Assembly (NCBI GenBank): GCA_019022495.1
Contig: JAFEKR010000005.1
Span: 930,001 to 994,000, forward strand
Length of the DNA stretch: 64,000 nt
From: Epichloe hybrida
Lineage: Eukaryota; Ascomycota; Sordariomycetes; Hypocreales; Clavicipitaceae
Reading direction: 5' to 3'
Shown here: in pieces, positions 52,776-64,000 of the stretch
How the letters are laid out: the number at the start of each line of letters is the position of its first letter
How positions within the stretch are numbered: the first letter of the stretch is position 1
Position numbers and translations under genes: made by a program
Notes under the pieces: generated by a model
Seen by the model: the letters and a program-made list of their open reading frames with translations, nothing else
What the model was told of the DNA's origin: nothing
Database searches by the model: none

Positions 52776-55659
52776 AGCTACTAGACCGTGGCGCAGCTGC
52801 AGCTAAAATTTGTGTTCAGTTGGGATTGCGATGGGGGGCGTGTGAGAGGCCGACAGCTCGTGAGACTCCAACACAGACTAGCCCATAAGAGGCTCTGTGG
52901 GGAGTAAATAAACAAAGCATCTGGACCGACGACGGCCTGGTGTTGGCCAAATCCAGAGAGGCTTCAGTCTCCAACAATCTTGGCGGGACACATCTCGCCG
53001 AGTTGAATTCCCAGGCTTCTTCTTGCAGCGAGAAATAGGCCCGTGAAATGTATCTCCATGTGTTTGTATCTGGATCAAGGCCCTTATTCTCAGGCTTTCA
53101 CGGTTCGAATCCTGCCATTTGTCTGGGGCAATCAGCTGATACATGATATGCAAACGTCGACTGCAGAATGCTAGTTCAAGTCAAGCTGCAGGGCTTACCC
53201 CCTCCTCAGTCCCGAACGGCATTCCCAATCATTGTTGCGTTTGTACTCCCCGAGGCCGGGCTGCTTCTATTCTTGTGACCTTGGCTCGACCGTATGCACA
53301 ATCGACGGTAGCGGAACGTGTCAATGGCATGGCATTCAAAACAAACGAGGGCGTATGGGAAAAGGTTGCCGGGGGTAATCGGATTGTTTACTACCGTGCG
53401 GTGATGTATGTATGTGCTCGTCGCAAGGAATGTTGCATGTACCCCGCAGTGCTGAAGAAGATATTAGCAGAGCGGCTCCCAGCACTTCATCTGTGTGTCG
53501 ATGGCTTCTTCTGCCTGCTAGTACGGAGTACGCACGCTGATGCAGTAGTGGTAATACACCGACCATCCAACAGATGGATGGAGCGGGACGGGACCGTGTA
53601 CTTCGTAGGTCTATGTAGGTTCGATCGATTGATTGCCTTGGTGACAACAAGCTGCCATTTGTCCGTGGCTTGCATCGTGATACGCTAATAAATGAACAAA
53701 TTCGTAGCGACAAGCTTGGAACAGAACTCACCATCTAACAGGCCGCTAGCGCCAATTTCCTTTTCCATCTCGCATCTTGCCTGTAATAACTCAAGCGTCA
53801 CGTACGGAGCAACTGCAGCCGCAATGTGCGTAATGTCCGCAAAAAGTCCATGGCTGAATTGGGGAACAACGCCGGACGAGCGTGAAGTACATAGGGACGG
53901 CAAGACGGGCGGCCAAACGCGGGAATGACCTGCTTCTCCGGTCTGGCCCAGCACAAGTGAGTTTGGAGGAAGAAAGCAGGGCACCCACCCGTGCCACCCC
54001 GCCCCCTTTTCTTGGGCACCGAATGAAGCTTGTATGGCTTGTATGTAGAGGCCCAGAGCCTGCAGACATGCAAAAAGTGACGTGAAAAGTTTGGGTCGTG
54101 GATGTTCCGCCGTTCGTCAGCAGCGCCACCCACAGCTCGGGTTGCCCCAAGAAGATTTTGTGGAGGCGAGGCATGGCATTGGGCGAGAAAGGCTCGTGCG
54201 GTGGCCTGGCGTGTGGGTCCCGCCCGAGGTCAAAGAATTGTCAAATCGGATTGCCACGACGCTTGAGACACACCACGCAACAGGGGGGGGGGCTGCCAAC
54301 TCTTGCGAGCTCTTGCGAGATGGCAGCATGCAGACGTATGTATGTATGTATGCTCGGTGGATGGCGGCGGCGCATTTGTGAGTGACCTGCACCAGACCAG
54401 ACATCTTCATCTTCACGAGACCGCGCAAGGGCTGGCAATCGGTGCCTTGTTTTCGTGGGGAGGCCTGCAAGCCTCTGGTCATTGGCTTGCGCCCTGGCCA
54501 AGTTTACGTAATTAGAAAATGGTAGCCCACTTCAGCTGTACATGTACATTGTGCACAGGATCGCCGCCGGACTCATCCTGTGGGGCTCTTTCCGCATTCA
54601 AGAGGAGATCCGGAAGGGATTATGTACGGCCGGAATCATCATCAGATCATCCAGCACGCCATTCTTACTTGTAATGTATGTACTGACGCTTGAAGTCATC
54701 CAGAGGAGCATGAACCTGACATCAACAAACCTTGCGTGCAGAACGTTAGCCCAGGCAGCCCGGCCCAGGCAAGTGCCATTCAACAAGGCCCAAGGACACG
54801 CGGCATGCGTCCCTCACAAATCGTCACGCAGGTTCCACCCCCCGCAAACAAAGCAAGCGGCCCAGAAATCCCGGCAGATGCAATGCAGACTTTTGCGGAG
54901 ATTCGACTCGCGCTACTAATACTCCGTGTCGTGGGTTCTCGCCGCAATTGAAGATTGGATGACACGCCGCGATTGTTGAAGACAAATCGACGCAAGTCAT
55001 GAGGAAGAATACTCCGTCCATGCAGAAGCGAGATGAAAGGAACAGTCAGCGCTTACTATTTATTACTCCGTATTTGTCGATCATTTCGTCGTCGCCCCTG
55101 GATTGGATTGGCATGGCCGCTTCACGCAAAATCGCCCGATCGGCCTTTAATTACTTCATTGCACAGGCTACTAAACTACATACAGTCTAACCCCTGAATG
55201 ATTTTACATGACCAGGGGCAACAGGCCTGTAGATTGCAGTCCTTCACTACAGGACTACGTAGTGCCTTTTTACCCCTATAGCACCCCTAACAGCTCCACT
55301 CAAAATAGCTACTTATAGCTAATGGACTGTACAATTTGCGAGCCCCGAGACCCACAAGTTGGACCACCGCTAAGGAGACTGGAACAGAAACTTTCTTTTT
55401 CCTCAGGCTCGAGACGAGAGACGACTCTGCTTACAACTAGATCATTTCTCGCGCACGGTCACCAAGTAAGCGATGGGAGTGGATCGATCGACTCCTTGTC
55501 CAACGCCCATTTCCGTCGTTTGCGCCGTCAATAGTGCCGCGTAACAGCTGCGCGTCAAATCGTCCACAGAACAGATTGAATCCCCGAAATGTGCTCACGG
55601 GCCTCGTAGATGTGGTAACAACTGCGCAAGTTCAAGTTCCACACATAGCACAGGTTATT

Positions 55660-55683
55660 ACACACACACACACACACACACAC
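55660..55683 (+). repeat. (AC)n microsatellite
   Basis: About 12 dinucleotide units of AC. Simple repeat. Confidence 0.95.
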
Positions 55684-56326
55684 CAATCCTGCGCATCTGC
55701 CCATCTGCGTCTCTCCCCAAGTGGCGTAAATCAGACGTACCTCAATTGCGATCGTGGCAAGCGGCACGCCACCGACGGCGCTACCCATGGCCAGCGTGTC
55801 TACTTCTACGCGAAGCACGGCATTGTGGATTCTTGACTTTTTTTTTTTTCTTCTTCTTCTCTTGTTTCCACGTCAAGTCGCGGCTCAGTAACTTGGCATC
55901 ATGCTGTTGAGCTTGGCGTGGTCTATATGTAGTTTGCGGAAATTTCCCCTCGTATTCATGATCAGCAAACGACCCGTGTTCGTGTTCCGCAGCCCGCGTC
56001 CCCCACAATTCAGCTCCGTCCTTCCAAATCGCTGGCGAGAAGCTCGGGCGCAGACTGCGGATACTGATAGGTGTCTTCTGGGCCTGCGGCGCGCCAATGG
56101 AGGTGGATTGGTTCCGGGGGCCAACTAGACGCGCATCCGTAAAAAGTATGTAATAAATGCATATCCGCCGCTTCGGGCATACAGTAAATCTCGGCTGCAA
56201 CAAAGTTGATCTTGTATCTAGGGTGGAGCCTTGCGACTAGCAGAATAGCATATGCCTCGCATATGCCTTATATATGTAATAGTATAGTGCGAATTTTTAC
56301 TTAAGTAATTTTTTTTTCTTATATAT

Positions 56327-56580
56327 TGTTGGATGCACCAAGGTCCTGCGCAGGTAATAAATCCCGTATAAATTCGAAGTCGATGATAGATAGTTAGCTA
56401 GGAAAGAGAGAGAAGAGAGGGAAAGTCTAGATGCTAGAAAAGTGGGCGAAATCCGTATGTGGGGCACAAAAGGGGGTGGCGAATTAATGCAGCCAATCAT
56501 ATCGCGTGCATCGCGCCGGACCCACAATTGGTCTAGTCTTTGGCCACAATTGAACCGATAAAGATCCAAAGGAATTAACA
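56327..56580 (-). repeat. Left LTR (3' LTR in element orientation)
   Basis: 254 bp, TGTTGGATGCACC to GGAATTAACA. It differs from the right LTR at 12 positions, all C/T or G/A transitions. Confidence 0.93.
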
Positions 56581-58062
56581 CTAGTAATCTCTCTTTTTCC
56601 TTTGTAGCCAAAGAGCTTAAAAACGCAATAAAAATCAGATTAAAGGAAAGTGTATATAAGTAAATCCCTTAATAGGAATCCGCTACTCTAATTAGCTGTT
56701 ACGGCATTAGTTAATTAAATTAATCTATTATTCCTTGCCTAAGCTCCCGTTTCCTAATATCACAGGTCTCTTTACCTATCCTTTAACACAAATTATTAAT
56801 TCGTTCAAATTAATTAAAGAGGAAAGTAATGAATTTAGCGATGCTTTTGTTATCACATCTGCCGGATTATTATTGCTATTAATTCACCTAACTTCGTAGA
56901 TCTCATGCCTTTCGTATGATTGACGAAGAGCCATGATATTAATTATTAGTCTCTTCTCCTTTGTGGTTCCTAGCTTTATAAGATATTTATATAATAAAAA
57001 AGAATTAGTACAAAGAATCATAGGAATTCAAGGCATCTTTAATTAGTCCGTGATCTAATGTAGAGTTATAGAAATTACATAGGCAATATTTACACCTTAA
57101 ACCATGCTATATAACTTAGAGGTAAGCGCGCTACGAGTAACTCTCTTGCTCTTTGTTAAGCTATACGTAATAATGTTGCCTTTTATAATGAAGGTATTAT
57201 CATCTTGCATTATCTCGTTGCTAATTATAATCACGTATCTAATCTGTGAGCTTAAATCCTTATTATTAGTAAGCAATCTATTTACAAACATAAAGAGCTT
57301 TGCCTCTTTAAGAACTAAAGGAATATATTATAGTCTACGTTATTAATTCTTAATCTGCTATTTAAGGTATTTATTAAGGCATGTAATATCTTCCCTAGAG
57401 GGTTCTTAGTGTTAAGCTATAATTAATAGGTTATATAAAGCCTCTAGTTAACATATAGTTATAATGTAGCTTCCTCACGCTTATTACTTTACGTAATCTT
57501 ACTTTACTATTAAGGATTAAGAATTAACTTTCTTAATCTTCTAACTCTAACCTTTCTAGGTTAAGATTAGCAAATTATTAGTGTTCTAGGTTAAGATATA
57601 GCTATTAAAGATAAGGGGGTTCTTAGTGGTTAATTGTTACTTTTCTTTAGCTATGAAATTAGCCTTCTAAAGCTCTTTCTCTTCTTTTTAGAAGAAGTTA
57701 TTATTACTTAGGCCTAATATATTATCGGTTTGCATTCTAATAATGCTAAAGAGATTCCTATTATTCAGGGCTATAATTAATAAGTAAGGATTATAGGTTA
57801 AGGTTATTATATTAAGGTTATCCCTGTGGTAATGGAAGTACGTTACCTACTAGTAGGTTCCGGCCTTTGCGATCCTGTAAAGAGGTCTAATTAATTTAAT
57901 TATAGTCCCTTCTAGAAAGAGATATGTAATTTGCTTTAGTAATCTCACGATAATTAGCCTTATTAGCACCATGTGCGATTGAGTGTAGGCTTATGTAATA
58001 TCATGAATCTAAAGGTAAATACCTCTTTTTCTTAATAATGAAGCAATAGCTACAATAAGTTA

Positions 58063-58257
58063 TTAGCTTGCTTGTTGTATTGTTAGTAATTGCGTTAGGA
58101 TAAATTCCTTTCCTTTGTCATTATGGCCTTGTATAATAAGACAAGATTTCTTGTACGGCGAATCCGTTCCTTTACCTTTAATCTCTCTAACTATACGAGA
58201 ATCAAAGATTCTATAACCTCCGTGCTTTACTAGGTTAAACTTAATGAATTTGAACAT
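58063..58257 (-). pseudogene. Copia reverse-transcriptase fragment (RVT_2-like)
   Basis: A 64-codon frame includes GYRIFDSRIVREIKGKGTDS and later KEFILTQLLTIQQAS, matching the start of copia-type reverse transcriptase (the common form has LTQSPTIQRAS). It is surrounded by stops on both sides and is a remnant. Confidence 0.72.
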
Positions 58258-61200
58258 ATTACAAGCTTACAAAGCGTTAATCTTAGCTTAATCAGACTAC
58301 TTAAAGGGTTTTCCTAGGGTTATAATCCTTCCTTCTTAGCGAAGCTAAAGGGCGAGGTTCTAATTAGCCTCTTCCTTTACTATAAGGAATGCTATACTTA
58401 GTATCCCTCTAGTCATAATCTCTTAAATAAAGGCCTCCTCTTAATTTTTATTTATAAGTACATAAAGCTAAACTAGGCTAATGTCCTTCTTAGGGCTATA
58501 AGGTCTTCTTTTCCTTACTTTTATTCCTTTAGGGTGTGGTAATAAGTCTTTAACTTAATAGCTTCCCCTTAGGGCCTTTTAGGCTTTATAAGCCTCTTTA
58601 TTAAACTCTCCTATACTTATAAATTACACTATAAGGGCCTTTCTTAGTCTCCCTTACTTTCTCTTAGCTAATATCTACTACTCTTTACTATCTTCTATTA
58701 GAGAGTCTCTTTTATTAGCAGTAGTTAGTTATATAGTTACTTCTTTCTTTATATTACTAGGCTTTATCTCCTATTACTCTAGCATATTATAGGGCTTTAT
58801 CTCCTGCTACTCTAGTCCCTTTATAATATATAGGTCTTTATAATAAGGCTTTACTACTATAGAGCGGAACTTTACTAGGCTATAGGGCATATTAATAGTA
58901 TAGGTCTCTCTATTAGTAGCAAGTAGCTTATATAGGCTATGCTAGCTACCTTTCTCTCTCTATACGCGTATATTAGCCTATAGGGGTAGCTAATATATAG
59001 GCGCTATATTAGGGCTATTCTAGGCTCTAAGGGTATTATAGACCTGCTATAAAGCTAGAAGATATTAGACTTTATCTGTTGCCTTACGAATTACCTTAGT
59101 ATGTTAAATAATAGAGATACTTAGCGGTAACTTGTTTATTATCTATAGGTAGCCTCTAAAGACTAGTATGGTTAGGATAATACTATTTAGGCTTGTAGAA
59201 TTATTAATAGCCTTAATAGCTATTTAGAGGCATTGCTCTAGCGTAAGATCTGTTCTAATTAAGTCTATAATAATATTATAGGCTTAGCGTAAAGGTCTGT
59301 GGTATCTCTTAACCTTTCTAATGCTATTATAAGCTTTAATTAGCATCTTACTAGTTTTAATTAACATTAATTAAGCATAATATCTAAACTTAGCGGAAGC
59401 GAAGTTATTACTAGCATTGTGAATAATTTAATCTAGAGGTCTAAGATAAGTATTAATCCAATATTCGCGGATTATATCCTAGATATCTTAAGCCTTCTGC
59501 TTCTTTAGATTAAGGAATTAGGCTACCTAGAATAATGTTACTGAATTAATAATGTAAAGCACTAGTCAGCCATTGATTTGCATGATATTAATGATGATCT
59601 TGTAGTTGAATTTGTGGTTATCTTTAATTATGAACTTAAATCAACTAGGGGCCTTTCTATGTATCTGGTAATAGTAGTAGACTTTAGTTAATTCCTTAAT
59701 TACCTAGCGCTTAACTTTATAACTAGCTTAGTGAAGGATTTTTACAAGTTATTAAACGGAAGGATAACTAAGTTAATAATGTAATTAATGGATATCTCCT
59801 TCTAAAAGGTGGAAGGTGACTGTTTCCTTTGCTTCTAGTAACCACTAAGAATATCCCTATTATTACATAATAGGTATAGTCTTGTTGCCTTGGATAAGCA
59901 TGTTAGCGAGGTTATTAATCTTAACTTATATCTTATCTATATTGGTGATTAAGAAGAGAAAAGGGGTAGCTGTGTTAAGGATGTAGAATTTAAGCTCTCT
60001 AAGTTCCATAGGTATATAAAGGATTCCTCTTGTAACTACTAATCTAGCGCTAAATATAATAATTTAGGGTTCGTAAGGGGTTACCTTTAATAAAGGCATT
60101 AATCTTAATAGAGCCTTTACTTATGCCTCTCCTATAGTTAACTTTCCTGCGGCGCTAGTGTTAGGCATAATCCCTCTAAAGACCTCTTTAGAATAGCGTT
60201 CTTTAAAGATATAGCAAATTAAGCCTTTATTATACTCTTATGGCTTATAGAGCTTTTACCTAAGGAATACATGTTAGAAGGCTTAATTATTTAGGGTCAC
60301 GAGGACATTAACATTAGCAGCGTTATAGTTAGTTTGTAATCCGAAGTAAAAGAATTATATAATGCTTAGGTGTGCTATTAATAGTAGCTCCTCTATATTA
60401 TTATTATTATCTTTAGCTTCTATATAAGCTAAAAGATATAATTCCTAATTCTAACCTAAGCCTTTATTAGGCTTATTATTATCCTACCCTTTATAGGAGG
60501 TAAGGAATGCCTAGAATCTCTTCTTTAAAGGGGGTGTATAATATGTTTTGCTAGCCTACTAGCAGTCCTTTTCCTTTTAATATTCTTTAGCAAAGTAATT
60601 AGAAGACTAGCAGCCACTCTTACCGTATATAAAGTAGCGCTTAGTGCTTAGCCTAGGGCTTTGCCTATAATAGCTTCCTCCGCCATAGGGAGATAATTAC
60701 TATCTATACTAATAATTAGTGAACATAGCCTCTAGAGGGTCTCCTTATTAGTACTAAAGGTATTAGGAGAACTTCTTATTTAATTCCGTAATAGTGATTA
60801 CCTTACAAAGGTCTCTAGCAAGACTCTTAAAGCCTGCGGAGTATATATATTCCACTATCTAATATTCAGGCATACTAGCTATAGTATTTAAGGCCTACTT
60901 ATAGAGTTTAGTATCTACTATCTTAGTAAGGTATAGGCCTCTATAGATCTTCTTAAGGGTTAATAATATAATCTTAAGGTACTTAAGCTTACTTTTATTA
61001 GGGTTTCTCTTAATTATACTCTTTAGCGTTATACTACTCTATTTATAGTAATAGAATTACTAGTTACTTTCTATCTTAAAGCGTTAACAAACACAAGTAA
61101 TTATCTCTTTATAGGAATAGTTATTCCTAAAGAGGTAATTAAGGTAGTATTACTTAGTATTACCTATTAATATAATAAGGAAAGCCTTCTAATAATGCGT

Positions 61201-62854
61201 TTAAGGAAGGTTAATTCTATTACACTTATTTTTAAAGAGCGTAATCTTTAGTATTAAGAAGTTATATAGCTTTCTACTATAGTAGTTACTATCCTTATAT
61301 ATCTTTATAAGCTCTAAGATCTTCTTTGTAATCTAATCTTCGGAGGGGAATTACTATAAAGGCATAATTTATTATAAATAACAGTCTACTAGTTATTCTT
61401 AATAATAATTGTCTAGATAGAGCTATTAATATAATAGGGATTATCATAGGGGTTCTTATAAGGGTTTAAGTAATCTCTAGGGTTAGGGAAGGTTAATTTC
61501 TGGGGTAGGTTATTAGGGCTATTCATATTAAGGCTCTAGGGGTTTAGAAGATCATGGTTATTCTTGTAATCCTTCCTGTGACTAAAGAGGCATTAAGGTT
61601 TAATAAAGCACTTCCTTAAGCAATACTAGGATTAAATATCCTAGGCCTTGCCTAATAAGGACACCGTAATCTTATAAAGAATTACATAATTCTCTAATAA
61701 TATCCTTAGATGCCCTTTTAAAGGTGTCTTTAGACTAGCCTTTAAAGTCTTCTTAGAATAATTCCTATAGGTTATTATCTCTCTATCCTTAATGTTTACT
61801 AAGGTTAATAAATCTTATAATTTAGTTATTAAGCTCAAGCTACGTAGTAGTCTCTGGATCTAGCTTAATAGATTCTTTCTAGTTATACGAGAATTCGTAA
61901 GTAAGCTATTAAAGGCATAGGGGTAATTTATACCTTTAAGGTCTCTCGGAGGTAATGATTAGAGCCTTGCTATTACTAGCAGCCCTTCCTCTTATGGAAG
62001 GTCTAGATTCCTTTGCTATTTTTAACTATAAAAGGAACGTTACTAATTTGTTGTTTTTGCTACTAATTAAGCTCCTGTGTTTGCCTATTGCCGTTGCGAG
62101 GTTCTTCTTTTGCATTTCAGGAGCGTTGTCGCTCCAATAAAATCAGAAGATCGCGAAAACAGGAAAAAAAAACGGAAGAAAAAGCAGCGGAAGCAGTAAA
62201 AGCAGCGATAAGAACAAAGCAATAAGAACAAATTACTAGAGATAAAGAAAGTAATAGAAGTTCTAAAAGTAACTAGAAAATAACAGGAAAAGTAACAAGG
62301 GAATAATAGGAATTGCTACTTCCTGTTTTTTATAAAAAGGAGGGAAGGAGGTAATCTCTCTCTCTTGCTAATAAGCACGGGGCAAATAGCACTAATAATA
62401 AAGGGGGTAAAAAACAAGCTATAGATACTTGTACGAATAGATTAAAGGTCTATTGGATAAAGGGAATATTTATAAAGAAGTTATAGATATGTTAGCTAGC
62501 TTAGCTAAGGTTATTTAACGTTAGGTTCGAAATAAATGCCTTGTGGCAATAGATTTAGTTAGTTAGTTAGTTTTCTTGTAATAGACAATAAAATCGATAA
62601 TTAATAACAATATCCTAGATAGATATAATAAAGTTATATCCCTAAGCCTAAGGGTTAATAAATCAATTCCTTGGAAGCCTAACAAGCCCACAACTAGGAT
62701 TCTAGTCTCTTCCTTTAGCACACTTATGTAGTTATGCCTCTCTACCGTAATAACCGTTATAGCATAATAAGGGGTAGTAGCAGTGGCGTTTGTAGAAATG
62801 TCTTTTCTTATAATACCTAGCTTATCTATGGTTATGAAGTTAACTACTGATTAG

Positions 62855-63108
62855 TGTTAGATGCACTAAGGTCCTGCGTAGGTAATAAATCCCATATAAA
62901 TTCGAAGTCGATGATAGATAGTTAGCTAGGAAAGAGAGAGAAGAGAGGGAAAGTCTAGATGCTAGAAAAGTGGGCGAAATCCGTATATAGGGCACAAAAG
63001 GGGGTGGCGAATTGATGCAGCCAATCATATCGCGTGCATCGCGCCGGACCCACAATTGGTCCGGTCTTTGGCCACGATTGAACCGATGAAGATCCGAAGG
63101 AATTAACA
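62855..63108 (-). repeat. Right LTR (5' LTR in element orientation)
   Basis: 254 bp, TGTTAGATGCACT to GGAATTAACA, 242 of 254 bases identical with the left LTR. Confidence 0.93.
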
Positions 63109-63189
63109 TATATACCTTATATATATACTTATAAAGTGTAAATTCTTACTTATATAATTTTTTAATTTTATATATACTATCTTACATAT

Positions 63190-63400
63190 GCTTTATATAT
63201 ACTATTATAAGGTGTAATTATTAGCTAATTAATTTTCTTTAGGGTTACTTATATATAAGTTATATATATATTACATATACTATTATAAGGTGTAATTATT
63301 AGCTAATTAATTTTCTTTAGAGTTACCTATATATAGGTTATATATACATTATATATACTATTATAAGGTATAATTATTAGCTAATTAATTTTTTTAAGGT
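63190..63400. repeat. 78-bp AT-rich minisatellite, about 2.7 units
   Basis: The word ACTATTATAAGG recurs at 63201, 63279 and 63357, exactly 78 bp apart, with nearly the same following sequence (AATTATTAGCTAATTAATTT). Similar words left of the retrotransposon (near 56265-56320) suggest the element landed in this array or a related one. Confidence 0.85.
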
Positions 63401-63403
63401 TAC

Positions 63404-64000
63404 TGTTGGATTCACAGGGTATTGAATTCAATGTAATACAGTCGTGAGCCCGAAGAATAGTATCGTTATTAATTATCTATTCTAGGCTGCGTTATCTGTT
63501 ATTATAATTAATTAAGTTCTTAGGAAAAGAGAGGTAAAAAGCTAGAAGTTATAATACATAAAGGGAAAAGGGGTTACGTGTTTATATCCCTATATTTCCT
63601 AGCTAATTAACGTGCTAGGTTATAGGTTATATATAAGGTCCGCGCGCGGCCTAAGCTTCTACTAGGTAATTATAGCTACGATATATAATTAATATTACCT
63701 TTATTCTAACACTAGAACTTCTCTCTTTTAATATGATTATTAATACGTAATATTAATCGTAGAAATAAAAAAGAAAGATAGATTAAGAATGTAATTAATA
63801 GGGGATATAAGGAAAAGAACTTATAGCCTATCTAGGTATATAGTTACTAATAAAAGGGAAATAATAATCTTGCTTAGCCTGTGAGCTTATGTAAGAATAA
63901 GTAAGTCCTTCTAAATCCCTTCTTTTCCTTAAAATAATATATATACTATACCTTAGTGCATATATAATATCTTCCTTCTCCTTAGTAATACCTTTATCCT
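63404..64000. mobile_element. Probable second LTR-type element or remnant, cut by window edge
   Basis: TGTTGGATTCACAGGGTATT at 63404 resembles the terminal TGTTGGATGCACC of the first LTR and the ends of other copia LTRs. The sequence continues AT-rich, with CTAG words and a CCGCGCGCGG-type GC island near 63640. No matching second end is inside the window. Confidence 0.35.

Larger units (their letters stand above)
52020..56254. other. Gene-poor interval before the AT-rich block
   Basis: 4.2 kb with no supported gene. It holds the HsbA promoter, CACAC/CACGC-type repeats near 52357-52402, a 9-bp repeat GGGTCCATC in four units (52657-52693), a 34-bp palindrome (52742-52775), two TACGGAGTA-type motifs (53522-53530, 55064-55072), a (CA)n run (55660-55683) and CCCC/TTTT tracts. 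Short frames on both strands lack motifs. Confidence 0.45.
56327..63108 (-). mobile_element. Complete but inactivated Ty1/copia LTR retrotransposon
   Basis: Two 254-bp LTRs (56327-56580 and 62855-63108) flank 6274 bp of AT-rich internal DNA. A 5-bp target duplication, TATAT, borders the element (56322-56326 and 63109-63113). Both LTRs begin TGTT and end AACA, with TG...CA termini. The stretch just inside the left LTR is pyrimidine-rich on the plus strand, so it is a polypurine tract on the minus strand; the element therefore reads right to left. A reverse-transcriptase fragment at 58063-58257 on the minus strand agrees. All internal frames are broken by stops, so the element cannot make proteins. 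The target is an AT-rich repeat whose two halves resemble each other across the insertion. Confidence 0.88.
56255..64000. other. AT-rich, RIP-like repeat block
   Basis: From 56.2 kb to the end, base composition falls to very high A+T with TA-rich words and almost no open frames; the longest are under 90 codons. This is the pattern left by repeat-induced point mutation in a fungal heterochromatin block. It contains one complete LTR element (56327-63108), a 78-bp minisatellite and the start of another LTR-like unit. Confidence 0.85.

Noticed and set aside
53101..53125. tRNA-like T-loop word GGTTCGAATCC
   Set aside because: The flanking 5-bp stem does not pair (CACGG versus CCTGC) and no acceptor or anticodon arm fits upstream.

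Overview
The window comes from a filamentous ascomycete, most probably a hypocrealean Sordariomycete close to the Clavicipitaceae. The genes have short GT-AG introns (about 50-110 bp) with CTAAC-like branch sites. Recognisable fungal proteins include a Rho3-type GTPase, CWC25, mitochondrial uS14, a VRG4-type GDP-mannose transporter, a CRH-family wall transglycosylase and an HsbA-type wall protein. There is a three-module class II hydrophobin of the kind known from Claviceps. The right end carries a copia retrotransposon degraded by C-to-T/G-to-A transitions (RIP-like). No bacterial operons are present; gene models below were joined by hand from reading frame and splice-site logic.

Layout. 1.4-5.2 kb: a divergent pair encoding the two halves of a Tm-1-like protein, then a secreted alpha/beta hydrolase with an RGGN-repeat linker. 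5.3-12.6 kb: repeat-littered DNA with a FunK1-type kinase and a divergent aminoglycoside-phosphotransferase-like gene. 13.3-21.0 kb: secreted or membrane enzymes, namely a membrane-anchored multicopper oxidase, a phospholipase C and an M28 aminopeptidase. 21.7-23.1 kb: a decayed FunK1 copy interrupted by a compact element with 63-bp inverted repeats that carries a broken orphan gene. 23.7 kb: tRNA-Pro(UGG) with an intron. 24.6-26.3 kb: tri-hydrophobin. 28.6-31.2 kb: cellulose-synthase-like GT2. 35.5-41.6 kb: GH12 glucanase, GT8 glycosyltransferase, CRH transglycosylase. 43.6-52.0 kb: Rho3, CWC25, uS14m, VRG4 and HsbA, all on the minus strand. 52-56.2 kb: gene-poor DNA. 56.2-64 kb: very AT-rich repeat block with a complete but dead copia element.

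From 24.6 to 52.0 kb most genes touch the cell wall or surface: hydrophobin coat, GT2 glucan-type synthase, GH12, GT8, CRH crosslinker, Rho3 polarity GTPase, GDP-mannose supply for mannan and glycoprotein, and HsbA. I read this as a wall-biased neighbourhood interleaved with housekeeping genes, not as a regulated cluster. The features most worth a second look are the permuted inverted-repeat element at 22.05-23.06 kb, the intergenic 9-mer TACGGAGTA found 11 times, the tandem splice acceptor inside a copper-binding motif of the oxidase, and the 40-bp-arm hairpin at 38.13-38.26 kb.
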